Source: Pomphorhynchus laevis
Taxonomy: Eukaryota > Acanthocephala > Palaeacanthocephala > Echinorhynchida > Pomphorhynchidae
Direction: 5' to 3'
Length of the DNA stretch: 64,000 nucleotides
Assembly (NCBI GenBank): GCA_012934845.2
Contig: WNNJ02000333.1
Span: 62,001-126,000, forward strand
Below the pieces are notes generated by a model. The model saw nothing but the letters and a program-made list of their open reading frames with translations. It did not search any database and was not told the origin of the DNA. Made by a program: the position numbers and the translations under genes. This document shows, piece by piece, positions 15,301 through 21,975 of this stretch (position 1 is its first letter; each line of letters opens with the position of its first letter).

Positions 15301-15902
15301 CATCTCTATTGCCCCGCTTTGCGTGTATGTCACATCTTATATTCATTCGAATATTTAAGGCGTTCGATGTCTCTCCCACGTAACAGCATGGGCAGTTTGA
15401 GCACATGCATACGTACACCGAGTTCTTTGTTTTGCATGAAGCTTTGCATCGGGTATTGTACGTTAGTCCAGTTACCGGACTGCTAAACATTCTTCCGACT
15501 GCAAAATCTTCATATACCTGAAGCGCTTATCCCCGCATCTTTGCATTTCTTCCGATATTTTCAGCTTGTTTGTGAACAGTAAACGCCGTAGGGATTTACC
15601 ACTTTTGTAGGCGACTTTAATCTTGACACCTGTTCCGCATATGGAATTACATGCGTTTAAGGCAGTCTTTAGATCCCGCTCAAGAGACAGTAGGGCTGGG
15701 TGGGTGTCAACTACTATATAGGGGATTTTGTCCTGGCCTTTGATCCTCACCTTTTTAGACAAAAGGATGTCCCTATTATTTGACAAGTATTGTTTTATTT
15801 TCAGACTCTGAAGAAGGCTTTTACGCCGAAAGCTTAGCTCTTGTATTGTGCTATAAAAGAAAAATCGCTGCTGTTACTCGATTCTTGATTTGATTTGTTT
15901 AA

Positions 15903-15966
<64 letters not shown>

Positions 15967-18505
15967 TTTCTTGATTTTTAGACCGCTGTTGAGGATTCTG
16001 GTTTACGAATTCAGCCATATATAACTTTAAAAGTAATCAAATTGACTCAACAATTAGCAATACATATTTGTTGACGTTTCGGCCGAAGCCTTTTACAATT
16101 GTAATTAGCTTGAACACTTAAGAAAAGTTATAATTGTTCAAGCAAATTACAATTGAAAAGGGCTTCGACCAGAACATCAATAAATATGTATTGCTAATTG
16201 TTGAGTCGATTTGAATACTTTTAAAGTTATATATATCAAAATAGGTAGGTATATATAATTAAACCAAGCTTTTTTTTGCAATTTATATAAAAACGTTTTC
16301 TGGTTACCCCTTTGTCAGTAGCACAATACATTATTCTTGAAAACGTTTTTAAATAAATTGCAAAAGAAAGCTTGGTTAAATTTTATATACTTACCTATTT
16401 TGAAATATTTACGAATCCGACAGAGACAAGGATCCCAAGCTGTGGTTCAAATAACCCTATTGTTACTTTCAACATATATAAGGAAAATTTACAACTTACA
16501 TTTTTAACTGCAAACTGCATTTACAGACAAATGTTCGTTTGAACTTTAGATAGTATTTATCGAAGGAACGATTGACATCGTATGCATTGACCCGAATTGG
16601 CTTTGTCACACTGTATTGGTGAATATTTCTGATATTAATCACTCATCAACGACATCACATTATGAACATTTGAATTATGCAGGATCTGATTCGGGATCAG
16701 GCATGTATCAAAAAGATGGTCGTGTAGCCTCAACAGTGTCGTTTCAACATGAAAATAGGTTTAATAGCCTTTTACGGTCTAATTCTACACTGATAGCTGA
16801 CATATTCGAGGCAGTTACGAACGTCGATACACTAGTAGACTGTCCACTGATATTAAATGCTGCTAACGAAATGAATAACTATTATTACTGTCTAATGGGA
16901 GAAGATTTCTTTCATCAATGCTTTAATCGTCTTCAGGTTAATTTAAATCGATCCGTTCAGGAAAAATTTAAACAACTAAGCAGATTTTTTCACGTCTACA
17001 CTAATACATATACAAACAGTGATATATCTGTATTTCAGTTTTTAATCCAATCGAAATATCAACCCGGTAGTAGTGCAAACACTATCACAGACTCGTCTAC
17101 CACCTCAATAATTGACGAAGATGATGACATCCAGCGATCAGATTTACCATGTTCTAGTTGCTGTTCTTCTTTTGATATGCTCGCTGTTGATAGTTCCAGT
17201 TGTGTATTTATCAAGCTTGATCGATCTAGCAAACGTGTATATTTCGGTTACGAGAGCAAATGCGACGATCTTGCCTTAGATTCGGATGTAAAAGTAAAGT
17301 ATCAATTGATTATGTATTTTTACATTATCGGGGAAGTGTACGCACTGCTAAAGTCTTATTGTCCAAGTATGACTTTTGAATTTTGTCTTGTTAATGTGAC
17401 CACAGATACTTACTATTACCATTGTGATAATAATCATCATTGTTCTGGTATTGGAGCGCTAAATCGTAAAGATGAACAAGCCCCGTCTACATTGCAATTA
17501 ATCAGAGCTACGGATATTTACATGTTGTTGCTTTGCCTCGACTGTGATAGTTTTTATAATACAGAAACAAAACCGATTGCTTATAACCGATTGCTTATCG
17601 ATTTACTCTCATCGAATAAGATAATGCCTTTTATTTTAAAAGGCTTTCAGCTTTCAATTGAATGTCCATTCACGAACTTACTTGATTATTTGATTGAATC
17701 GAGGATTATACACGCAGTCAAAGCAAAAGTGAATGTATGTGACTTCTTTCAAGGATCAGATTACCATCAATCGCTAAATACACAACGGCGTTTCCTAATA
17801 TCGATTCCAAACTGCCTACTTCCTCTCTTATCAATTGATAGTTGCATTGCTGCTAAGTTTCTTGCCATGTTGCCGTGGAAGTTGAATGTAAGGAAAAGTT
17901 ATAACTTTGAGTCGAATATTAATGCTGGGGTATTTAACAAAATTGATAATAAAAAAGAAAAGCGAGTATCTCCCAATGCACTTAGACGCGATAGAAGCCG
18001 GAGAAGTAGCAGTAGCAGCTTCAAAGATTTAAAACGCAGAATGGAAGCGTCTTTCTTTAGTCTTCGTAGAATATCAATCTCTGATATTTTTGACCAGGCT
18101 ACTGAACACAGACATGCTTCTGCTTTCGACGATGACATCTACAACAAAGATACGAAAGGTGATCCAGTAGAGAGAGTGCTGCAAAGAAACAATAGTCCTG
18201 ACAATAACGAAGACGATGATGATCATTACGGTGAGGATAGCCGCCATATACAATCAACGACGACGTTAGGAGATGTATTACGCACTCTACACCATTTTCA
18301 GCATATGGATGTTTTTAAAGTCATTGCAGAAAGCATTCCCTTTCTTATGTTTCCAACGCAAGTGCTAATCAACAATCTTGCTTATGGTAACGATAACGTG
18401 TCCGAGAGCAAACATGTCGTGGAACAATTTTGTGAAAGCTTGTTTCATTTGGCACAGGAAATAAGAGATAGCAAAGGACCAAAGAATCAGAACCGAGTGG
18501 ATTGA
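141..18505 (+). CDS. DAPK1: DAPK1-type gene, 3' part (ankyrin, ROC, COR, death domain)
   Basis: Spliced gene read as exons 141-308, 354-434, 2284-2476, 3932-4076, about 4516-4574, 5584-5790, 10116-10393, 13903-14085 and 16550-18505, with frame kept at each junction. Domain order is ankyrin repeat (DGQTALHIATASG), P-loop GEPMSGKTT of a ROC GTPase, the ROC strand motif FNFWEYSG (DAPK1 has FSVWEFSG), a DAPK-like pre-COR helix (VVRHQVNPLANNQ), the COR motif IDPNWLC (DAPK1 LDPRWLC) and a C-terminal death-like helix pair (TTLGDVLRTLHHF). Ankyrin plus ROC-COR plus a death domain is the DAPK1 combination; in the family it follows a Ser/Thr kinase and calmodulin segment, which would lie upstream of the window. 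Known members are Ca/calmodulin-regulated pro-death and autophagy kinases. Another ROCO protein is the alternative but fits less well. Confidence 0.82.
354..434 (+). CDS. DAPK1: DAPK1-type exon: ankyrin to ROC linker
   Basis: Follows a 45-base intron (acceptor tttgtag) and ends at donor GTAAGT. The 27 codons read TPSMLIETISENKVLSKLFQ and a few more, matching the linker position between the last ankyrin repeat and the GTPase. Phase 0 on both sides. Confidence 0.7.
435..2283 (+). other. DAPK1 intron with one possible LINE relic
   Basis: AT-rich intron. The only recognisable stretch is about 1923-2110 (+), where the peptide SFPQGSVPGINLIYIISN resembles the reverse transcriptase block GVPQGSVLGPLLF...IND of LINEs. 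This is a short decayed match and is given as possible only. Nothing else was recognised. Confidence 0.5.
2284..2476 (+). CDS. DAPK1: DAPK1-type exon: ROC GTPase P-loop
   Basis: Acceptor ttgtag at 2283, donor GTTTAA at 2477; phase 0 in, one base over. Contains RIKVKIFGEPMSGKTTLIQN, a Walker A motif G-x4-GK-T at the place where DAPK1 has LFVLGHSGSGKTTLVESL. The donor is not a strong match to consensus, but the phase fits the next exon. Confidence 0.82.
2622..3205 (-). mobile_element. Naiad-type PLE 3' end, old copy A
   Basis: Lies in a DAPK1 intron. Read on the minus strand it matches the C-terminal codons and 3' region of the copies at 7138 and 25223: the same start of the 3' boundary (TAACTGA), the CAGAGGAAATAC element and the ATTCATAAAAA-like end. 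It is more diverged than the other copies: the stems of the conserved 3' RNA fold are partly lost. The rest of this intron (2477-3931) is AT-rich with nothing recognised. Confidence 0.65.
3932..4076 (+). CDS. DAPK1: DAPK1-type exon: ROC domain middle
   Basis: Acceptor ttatag at 3931 and a strong donor GTGAGT at 4077. Completes a split Gly codon from the P-loop exon and stays open for 47 further codons. The block INNSIGGILICTKN lies where DAPK1 has EPGLTKGMLEVFVAP. The middle of the exon (Ser/Asn-rich) is poorly conserved in the family. Confidence 0.7.
4516..4574 (+). CDS. DAPK1: DAPK1-type short exon (tentative)
   Basis: A 59-base exon from acceptor tccag to donor GTTCAT joins the neighbouring exons in frame (one base in, one base over) and reads about FLNSLYKSSFSYRFSYHAK. 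A 47-base version starting at 4528 (acceptor aacag) is equally in phase, and a 20-base version at 4555 is possible. The length fits the roughly 25 residues expected before the FNFWEYSG motif. The exact splice sites are unsure. Confidence 0.45.
5015..5165 (+). repeat. Short degenerate repeats with core ATATATTCATAGAAAG
   Basis: The string ATATATTCATAGAAAG occurs at about 5055 and 5135, and the related TAGAAAGCATCATCAATGG and TAGAAAGTATCAATGG lie near each. This looks like a partial tandem duplication within the intron. No function is apparent. Confidence 0.4.
5180..5530 (+). mobile_element. PLE fragment: GIY-YIG relic plus PLE end
   Basis: Opens with a decayed endonuclease stretch (GVIYLLGRTICHVQYVGEIGD), recognisable as the GIY-YIG fold of PLEs. 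It is followed by a 3' end segment carrying a hammerhead-type core at 5441 and the sequence AAATAAATTGCAAAAGAAAG. The same end sequence forms the inverted pair at 16235-16402. Lies inside a DAPK1 intron. Confidence 0.65.
5441..5470 (+). ncRNA. Hammerhead ribozyme core motif (PLE end)
   Basis: CCGACGA, then a GGG(GTAA)CCC stem-loop as stem II, then GAAA at 5459-5462 and ACGTTT. The 5' box differs from CTGANGA at one base. The same unit without that change is seen on the minus strand at 16297-16318. Stem I was not found. Confidence 0.45.
5584..5790 (+). CDS. DAPK1: DAPK1-type exon: ROC strand and helix (FNFWEYSG)
   Basis: Acceptor atttag at 5583, donor GTGAGT at 5791. Sixty-eight full codons: FNFWEYSGADRYQLYYDIF then VNCVHAVVVNISKSYEIC and WIDFIKYRLL. 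This lines up with DAPK1 FSVWEFSGNPVYFCCYDYF, SIHVVVFSLEEPYEI and FWLSFLKSLV, which makes it the clearest diagnostic match of the ROC domain. Confidence 0.85.
5791..7137 (+). other. DAPK1 intron, no recognised content
   Basis: AT-rich, with many stops in all frames and no repeat or protein relic recognised before the Naiad copy that starts at 7138. Confidence 0.5.
7322..7477 (-). ncRNA. Naiad 3' structured RNA, copy B
   Basis: On the minus strand: outer stem (CTTATTCTAATAC at 7465-7477 with GTATCAGAATAAGG at 7322-7335), hairpin AAATACGT/ACGTATTT, pseudoknot stems GGCCCC (7408-7413) with GGGGCC (7377-7382) and CTGCTATG (7399-7406) with CATAGCAG (7357-7364), then CTGATGA (7344-7350). GAAA is at 7434-7437. 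Relative to copies C and D one hairpin pair changes from A-T to G-C on both sides. Confidence 0.5.
7532..8008 (-). pseudogene. Naiad RT C-terminal part (copy B)
   Basis: 158 codons ending TKQKIVKYINQHNN-like, parallel to the C-terminus of copy D (26602-27063). Contains YPGSPILNKTNIDDKESIYLDM, corresponding to RT motif D and the thumb, and ends at the element's stop before its 3' region. Separated from the upstream part by a small deletion that removes the catalytic block. Confidence 0.7.
8039..9118 (-). CDS. Naiad endonuclease-RT open frame (copy B)
   Basis: Open from about 9118 on the minus strand; the first ATG is at 8920. Order: Cys cluster CNRKNCIVC; GIY-YIG core LIQCTCGLQYIGKTCQMLKTRFRQH; a helix with H and E residues typical of PLE endonucleases (HIIEENISILNQKLLEKEDFW); then RT blocks LYWNPKLHKNPIKPRFI and TYDFSTLYTNLDL (motif A). 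The frame is lost at IFRQIKGFPI (motif B). In the family the endonuclease makes the nick that primes reverse transcription. Confidence 0.75.
9683..9856 (+). other. Unassigned open frame in DAPK1 intron
   Basis: 57 codons between stops, with more coding-like composition than its surroundings: TLTEICEKSAAVRRINVDLL then YMMLDYRTNPNSFDLCKMQ and CDVIIGP. No start or splice evidence ties it to DAPK1, and no family was recognised. It could be a relic of a captured exon or of an old element. The rest of 9119-10115 has nothing recognised. Confidence 0.25.
10116..10393 (+). CDS. DAPK1: DAPK1-type exon: ROC domain, second half
   Basis: Acceptor tatttag at 10115 and donor GTAAGA at 10394. Completes a Trp codon and reads NDNQVPGRPVLLLIFTHAF, the ROC G4-like position where DAPK1 has NPLQVVLVATHAD. 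It continues with FTIDCNNAKSENSVKSLITK, like DAPK1 FVLDAGASGSKDMKVLRNHL. Ends phase 0. Confidence 0.8.
10573..10629 (+). repeat. Tandem duplicate of 28 bases
   Basis: The unit AATATATAATAAAGTAGGTT plus GTTTAGAATCT-like end occurs twice in immediate succession without change. Just upstream of the Naiad fragments. Confidence 0.6.
10645..12075 (+). mobile_element. Naiad-type PLE copy C with repeated 3'-end relics
   Basis: A partial 3' region (about 10645-10845) is followed directly by a 5'-truncated element (10846-11605), nearly identical to the 3' part of copy D: C-terminal RT codons (YLDMNIKLALTKTTINLYRK onward), the structured 3' region, and the end CGTAGACTCAGTTAGCTGAT. Two further degenerate 3' ends follow (about 11740-11780 and 12000-12060, each with ACGTAGA-TCACTTA). 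A partial copy in tandem with a truncated element is the usual pseudo-LTR layout of PLEs. Confidence 0.7.
11254..11404 (+). ncRNA. Naiad 3' structured RNA, copy C
   Basis: Outer stem GTATTAGAATAAGA (11254-11267) with TCTTATTCTGATAC (11391-11404); AGAGG (11285-11289) with CCTCT (11383-11387); hairpin AAATACAT/ATGTATTT; nested pseudoknot GGCCCC/GGGGCC and CTGCTATG/CATAGCAG; CTGATGA at 11376-11382 and GAAA at 11289-11292. The order matches a hammerhead opened at stem II. Confidence 0.5.
12076..12757 (+). other. DAPK1 intron segment, nothing recognised
   Basis: AT-rich sequence between Naiad relics. No open frame of note, no repeat and no protein relic was recognised. Confidence 0.5.
12758..13240 (-). 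mobile_element. Naiad-related PLE relic, copy E
   Basis: Minus strand. Begins with the Naiad 3' boundary (TAACTGAGTCTGCGTATTT on +), then a diverged 3' region (GGTCCCGCTGCTAGG in place of GGCCCCGCTGCTATG). Near 13140-13215 it carries RT codons equivalent to the SIFRQ-KG block of copy B. It is older or from a sister family, since the pseudoknot stems are only partly kept. Confidence 0.55.
13903..14085 (+). CDS. DAPK1: DAPK1-type exon: ROC-COR junction
   Basis: Acceptor gcaaag at 13902 after a T-rich tract, donor GTAATG at 14086, phase 0 on both sides. The 61 residues include VFLNKVVELIDALRRSTPLI then FIEVVRHQVNPLANNQHFQE and LQFMGE, parallel to DAPK1 FVYDVQDQLNPLASEEDLRR and LHSTGE. The 660 bases before it (13241-13902) hold no recognised feature. 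Confidence 0.82.
14223..14300 (+). repeat. 18-base tandem repeat
   Basis: About four units of AATTTTAGCTTCAAAATC lie shortly after the COR exon's donor. One frame stays open and would read ILASKS repeated, but there is no splice or start evidence, so it is treated as an intronic minisatellite. Confidence 0.7.
14330..14905 (+). repeat. TA-rich palindromic intron sequence
   Basis: Contains several imperfect palindromes. One has arms GTTAACACT...AGTGTTAAC around TTATATATA/TATATATAA (about 14610-14652). There is also a run of GTATATGAAGTATTA-like units at 14830-14900. No gene content was seen. Confidence 0.5.
15021..15053 (-). ncRNA. Hammerhead ribozyme core (left inverted arm)
   Basis: Minus strand: CTGACGA (15047-15053), a stem II of GGC/GCC with loop TTTTAC, GAAA (15030-15033), then a three-base stem III GC-TTA-GC. 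This is the short-stem-III form known from PLEs. Stem I pairing was not found. Confidence 0.55.
15218..15786 (-). pseudogene. PLE GIY-YIG endonuclease region
   Basis: Two overlapping minus-strand frames. The upstream one (15786-15472) has SGKSLRRLLFTNKLKISEEM, the linker that precedes PLE endonucleases. The downstream one (15490-15218) has SVYVCMCSNCPCCYVGETSN, a GIY-YIG core with the Cys pattern of PLEs, then AAQHCIDNPQHRMSVTIV. The RT is absent. The two frames overlap, so at least one frame break is present. Confidence 0.65.
15808..15840 (+). ncRNA. Hammerhead ribozyme core (right inverted arm)
   Basis: CTGAAGA (15808-15814), AGGC-TTTTAC-GCC as stem II, GAAA (15828-15831), then AGC-TTA-GCT as stem III followed by C at 15840, the expected cleavage-site base. 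This is the most regular of the PLE-type cores in this intron. Confidence 0.6.
15905..15964. repeat. (TA)n microsatellite
   Basis: About 30 uninterrupted TA units directly abutting the right inverted PLE arm. Confidence 0.98.
16018..16232. mobile_element. Inverted PLE-end dimer with hammerhead half-motif
   Basis: Arms 16018-16114 and 16137-16232 are imperfect reverse complements (both contain CAATTAGCAATACATATTT). On the minus strand the left arm reads GGCTTCGGCCGAAACGTC (16073-16090), that is stem II, GAAA and the GTC cleavage triplet of a hammerhead. The CTGANGA box is not intact in either arm. No coding sequence between the arms. Confidence 0.6.
16235..16402. mobile_element. Second inverted PLE-end dimer
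   Basis: Left arm 16235-16300 and right arm 16339-16402 share CCAAGCTTT...TTGCAATTTAT...AAACGTTTT in opposite orientation. It belongs to the same PLE end family as 5430-5530. The centre keeps one hammerhead-type unit on the minus strand. Confidence 0.65.
16290..16318 (-). ncRNA. Hammerhead-type core, decayed
   Basis: Minus strand CTGACAA (16312-16318), AGGGGTAACC stem-loop, then AGAAAACG. The CTGANGA box and the stem each differ by one base from the copy at 5441. A remnant of the same ribozyme type. Confidence 0.4.
16550..18505 (+). CDS. DAPK1: DAPK1-type last exon: COR and death domains
   Basis: Acceptor ctttag at 16549; 651 codons to TGA at 18503-18505. Opens with FIEGTIDIVCIDPNWLCHTV, the COR entry (DAPK1 VLLLDPRWLCTNVL). 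The middle is poorly conserved, with Ser-rich, Asp-rich and Arg/Ser-rich stretches (RRDRSRRSSSSSFKDLKRR). The end has STTTLGDVLRTLHHFQHMDV followed by FKVIAESIPF, the death-domain helices (DAPK1 STVGTLMSKLRELGRRDAAD). COR and death domain on one large exon with no intron for almost 2 kb contrasts with the short exons before it. Confidence 0.82.
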   Translation: MVFIEGTIDIVCIDPNWLCHTVLVNISDINHSSTTSHYEHLNYAGSDSGSGMYQKDGRVASTVSFQHENRFNSLLRSNSTLIADIFEAVTNVDTLVDCPLILNAANEMNNYYYCLMGEDFFHQCFNRLQVNLNRSVQEKFKQLSRFFHVYTNTYTNSDISVFQFLIQSKYQPGSSANTITDSSTTSIIDEDDDIQRSDLPCSSCCSSFDMLAVDSSSCVFIKLDRSSKRVYFGYESKCDDLALDSDVKVKYQLIMYFYIIGEVYALLKSYCPSMTFEFCLVNVTTDTYYYHCDNNHHCSGIGALNRKDEQAPSTLQLIRATDIYMLLLCLDCDSFYNTETKPIAYNRLLIDLLSSNKIMPFILKGFQLSIECPFTNLLDYLIESRIIHAVKAKVNVCDFFQGSDYHQSLNTQRRFLISIPNCLLPLLSIDSCIAAKFLAMLPWKLNVRKSYNFESNINAGVFNKIDNKKEKRVSPNALRRDRSRRSSSSSFKDLKRRMEASFFSLRRISISDIFDQATEHRHASAFDDDIYNKDTKGDPVERVLQRNNSPDNNEDDDDHYGEDSRHIQSTTTLGDVLRTLHHFQHMDVFKVIAESIPFLMFPTQVLINNLAYGNDNVSESKHVVEQFCESLFHLAQEIRDSKGPKNQNRVD

Positions 18506-19039
18506 ATATATCGGCGAACTTTTGCCAAAATGTAGCAATAGCAAACCGAACAGCAAATTAGATCGCCGTCGATGATATCGAATTACCGTGCGGAGCCTCG
18601 CTATCATTGTAGTTAATCTTTTAATAACGCGATATTTATTTTTTCGCTCTTTCATTTGCGATTTTATCTTTGATATAAATAGTTATCGCTGCTTAATCGC
18701 CACCGGTGATTTTTATTGTAACAAAAAATTGAATTTCCAATTTTTATCTATTTCATTTTGACCATTTTAAAATTGATATTTACGTCAGCATTCGTAAAAG
18801 TATTTAAATATTGTCAATTCAAATATATTGCTGATAACAGACTAATTAAATAAGGAAGAAAAAATTACAACAAAAAAGAAAAAAAATAAATCCATATCTT
18901 TAGTAAATGTGTCTTCTAACTAGAAATAAGTATGATAAACGGGTAAATATATCATTCTTAGTAATTCAAACATAATAGAAATTTGAGTTATATGATTGAA
19001 AATTTAAAGAAACAAAAAGTGAATTGAATCAAGCAATTT
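18506..19039 (+). other. DAPK1 3' UTR and flank
   Basis: AT-rich with no open frames. AATAAA at 18885-18890, after an A-rich stretch, is the best candidate polyadenylation signal, giving a 3' UTR of roughly 400 bases. Confidence 0.45.
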
Positions 19040-19490
19040 CAGTCACATGTCACTTCTAAACGAGCACTTTAGCATCGAAATGATAGAGTAGCCAGCAACA
19101 CTCATCAGTAGAATGAAGTACCTACTGATCGTTTCGGTTGAATGTGTGACATCATTATAAACTGCGTACACTACTATTATATGGTACGTATTATATTAGT
19201 GCACGGTTTACTCAGCGCATCTTACTGGAAGTCATGAATCAAAGTCCATGCTAACAAGCAACACCATTTTGTATATATTCCGTATTTCGTAAGAAATCCT
19301 GGACCGTTGTCTACTCAGCACATCCGTGCATCAATATCACACATGCCGTTTCCATTAAGGATCAGTGGGTACTTCATTCTACTGATAAGTTTTGCCGGAT
19401 ACTCCATGATTTCGACGCTGAAGTGGTAGTCTAGAAGTGACTGAAAGTCGTTAATAAAAGTCCAGTCTAACAAGCAAGATCTTTATTATT
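19040..19490. repeat. Inverted repeat with a direct repeat
   Basis: 19040-19120 and 19357-19440 are reverse complements at roughly 80% (both contain CAGTAGAATGAAGTAC or its complement). AAAGTCCA-GCTAACAAGCAA is repeated directly at about 19232 and 19458. Layout resembles PLE insertions and lies next to a PLE endonuclease fragment, but no ribozyme core is complete here. Confidence 0.55.
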
Positions 19491-19599
19491 AACACCTTTT
19501 TGTATATATAACAAGACAGTAGCGTTGTATATATATTGTAGTCACCATATATATAACAGGAGTGGTGTACAAAGTAAGATCAAGTTGCACGTGTAAGAG

Positions 19600-20060
19600 C
19601 CAAAATATTATATATCTACTGCAATGTCGGAATTGTAAAATACAATATGTTGGCGAAACATCTGGCCAAATGAATATTCGCATGAATTTGAGAAGGACAC
19701 AAATTAAAACAAAAAGATCGCTAGTGACACTTCGGTAAGACATGTAGTCGAAAATGAAGGACATTCTTTTGAGATAAGAATAATTGAATGTGGAATCCAA
19801 GACGTTGAAGAGAGACGACATCGAGAATTATGGTGGGCAGCTCAACTGATGACAAAACTTCAGGGAACATCAACAGAGAGACAACTGAGGGTTTATAATT
19901 AAACCAGAAATCTAGTAATTTAAGCATGACTTCTTCCGTGGATTACACGATAATTACTTCTCTATAAAAGCAAATTGTTTGTGCACAGCAGTGTAAAACT
20001 GAAGAAGAGCAGTAAGCTCGAAAACGTTATTTGAATTCGATTGAAAAAATATAAGCATTC
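19600..20060 (+). mobile_element. PLE fragment: GIY-YIG endonuclease and 3' end
   Basis: Reads YLLQCRNCKIQYVGETSGQM then NIRMNLRR, a GIY-YIG endonuclease. After a frame change it continues VRHVVENEGHSFEIRIIE and RHRELWWAAQLMTKLQG, a family-typical end. The 3' tail holds a hammerhead core at 19999 and lies about 100 bases before a (TA)n tract. Confidence 0.7.
19999..20030 (+). ncRNA. Hammerhead ribozyme core (PLE end)
   Basis: CTGAAGA (19999-20005), stem II GAGC-AGTAA-GCTC (20007-20019), GAAA (20020-20023), then ACGTTA. All core bases of the two conserved boxes are present. Stem I was not identified. Confidence 0.55.
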
Positions 20061-20158
20061 TGGTTCTGTCTTTAATATTTAAATTATGCAATTGAATCCG
20101 TTAGCAGTAAGGATCCCAGAGGACGGTTCATTACCCCTTCGCAATGCAGAAGGTAGTC

Positions 20159-20680
<522 letters not shown>

Positions 20681-20749
20681 TAATTTGTATATATGTGCTT
20701 CATTCGATGAAATTTTATATCTTATTAACTGGCAAAAAATATATTTTTA

Positions 20750-21510
20750 TCCATTATTTCAACCAATCTTTTGGCTGTCCGAGCAGTCTTCTTCAAAGGA
20801 TCTGAAATTACAACATTATAGAAGTACATGTAGTACACAAGTTATACGAATAACAAAGCGGTGTAAAAAGCTCGGGAACCCGAGATCGTTCAGCCCGTAG
20901 GTGAAGTAGATCTCAACACCTCCCTGAGTATCTTTGTCGTACATGTGATGACATGTTGAGAGGGAAATTTGAGGTTCCAGTTCGATTTATTTCCGTCTAT
21001 AGTCTAGCTGTTATTTATGTATATCGAATCATTACTAATCTGCGATTCATCCTCTGTTATCTTAGTACCATTGCCGCCTTCTCAAACGTAATTCTACGAT
21101 ATGTAGAGATGACGTGATAAAATTGGGTCCACGACGTGTCATGTCGTTTTAAACCATACCTTTGTTGTTAGATTCTCTTGACAAGACCATGTTTGGTCTG
21201 ACCAACATATGAACTATAACAATCAGCACAAGGTATAGCATACACAACGCTATTGTCTTTTTTGTGAGATTCGGGTTTGAAAATCCCGTCAAGTATGGCA
21301 CCTCTCTTATAATAAGCAATTAAGCTGCCTGTCAAATTTAAACATGTTCTTTTTAGTTTATTCATGAAAAATTCGTTAATATAGGAATATCAATGTACCG
21401 CTTAGGCGTGTTGTCCGAGGTGGTAGGTATTGTACTACGAGAACAATGTGCATTTTTAACAACGTAATCGTAAAGCTCTCTAAAAGCCTTTGAGATTGGA
21501 TTCTAAACGT
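20750..21510 (-). mobile_element. PLE fragment with GIY-YIG endonuclease (minus strand)
   Basis: Minus strand: ELYDYVVKNAHCSRSTIP then KRYIDIPI and MNKLKRTCLNLTGSLIAYYK, the linker typical of classical PLEs (C-terminal endonuclease type). It is followed by SVVYAIPCADCYSSYVGQTK, the GIY-YIG core. The remainder is out of frame. Near 20780-20815 the minus strand reads TTTGAAGAAGACTGCTCGGA, resembling a decayed hammerhead-bearing PLE end. Confidence 0.65.
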
Positions 21511-21589
21511 GTGCACGAGCTATTCACTGTCCAATATGCAGAGCGCATGCGTAAATTGGGAATCCAGGCAATCTAGTGTGGTCGTGTGA

Positions 21590-21975
21590 AGATATACTTG
21601 ACGATGGCTTACAACATATTTTCGTTCAGTGGTCATCCATGCACCAATGTTCTATCTGCGCGGACCCGACTTAATCTAAGAGGACATACACGTTGCTTGT
21701 CGCGGAAATACACGTCTTTTCATCTCTCCACAGTGTTTGGCAGCGACCTGATTCGCATGTGGAACAGCCTCTTAATGGAAATTGTGATGGCCACCGTTCG
21801 AAAGACTTTTAAGGATATCTATACAAACAAAACGAAGGGCAATATGCACGTGTTTGCGATGTTTCGTTGACTCTTTTTTGTATTTTACATTGTTTATATT
21901 TCCATTTTACATATTGTGATGCCCCCTGTATGAGCCTGGGCACTCTTTTGGTGGTCTGTACTAATAATAATGCCT
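21590..21975 (+). mobile_element. CR1-like LINE 3' end
   Basis: Codes for the C-terminal tail of a CR1-like RT: RTRLNLRGHTRCLSRKYTSF then LIRMWNSLLMEIV (compare the usual RGHS...WN-LP of this group). Ends with a GCCC...GGGC hairpin and a TAATAATAAT tail, the same layout as the other CR1-like 3' ends here. 5'-truncated. Confidence 0.6.

Larger units (their letters stand above)
14961..15905 (-). mobile_element. PLE fragment between inverted hammerhead-bearing ends
   Basis: Two arms of about 130 bases, 14961-15090 and 15775-15905, are near-perfect reverse complements. Each carries a hammerhead core. The minus-strand interior (15790-15218) codes for a PLE C-terminal region with a GIY-YIG endonuclease. 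Inverted partial copies are a known PLE insertion outcome. The right arm ends exactly where a 60-base (TA)n tract begins, in line with the known PLE preference for microsatellites. Confidence 0.75.

Noticed and set aside
17899-18655. Minus-strand frames inside and beyond the DAPK1 last exon
   Set aside because: Shadows of the + strand coding exon.
19040-19120. Hammerhead in the 19.0 kb inverted repeat (CTGATGAG on minus)
   Set aside because: CTGATGA and a GAGT/ACTC stem are present, but the GAAA box does not follow the stem in either arm.
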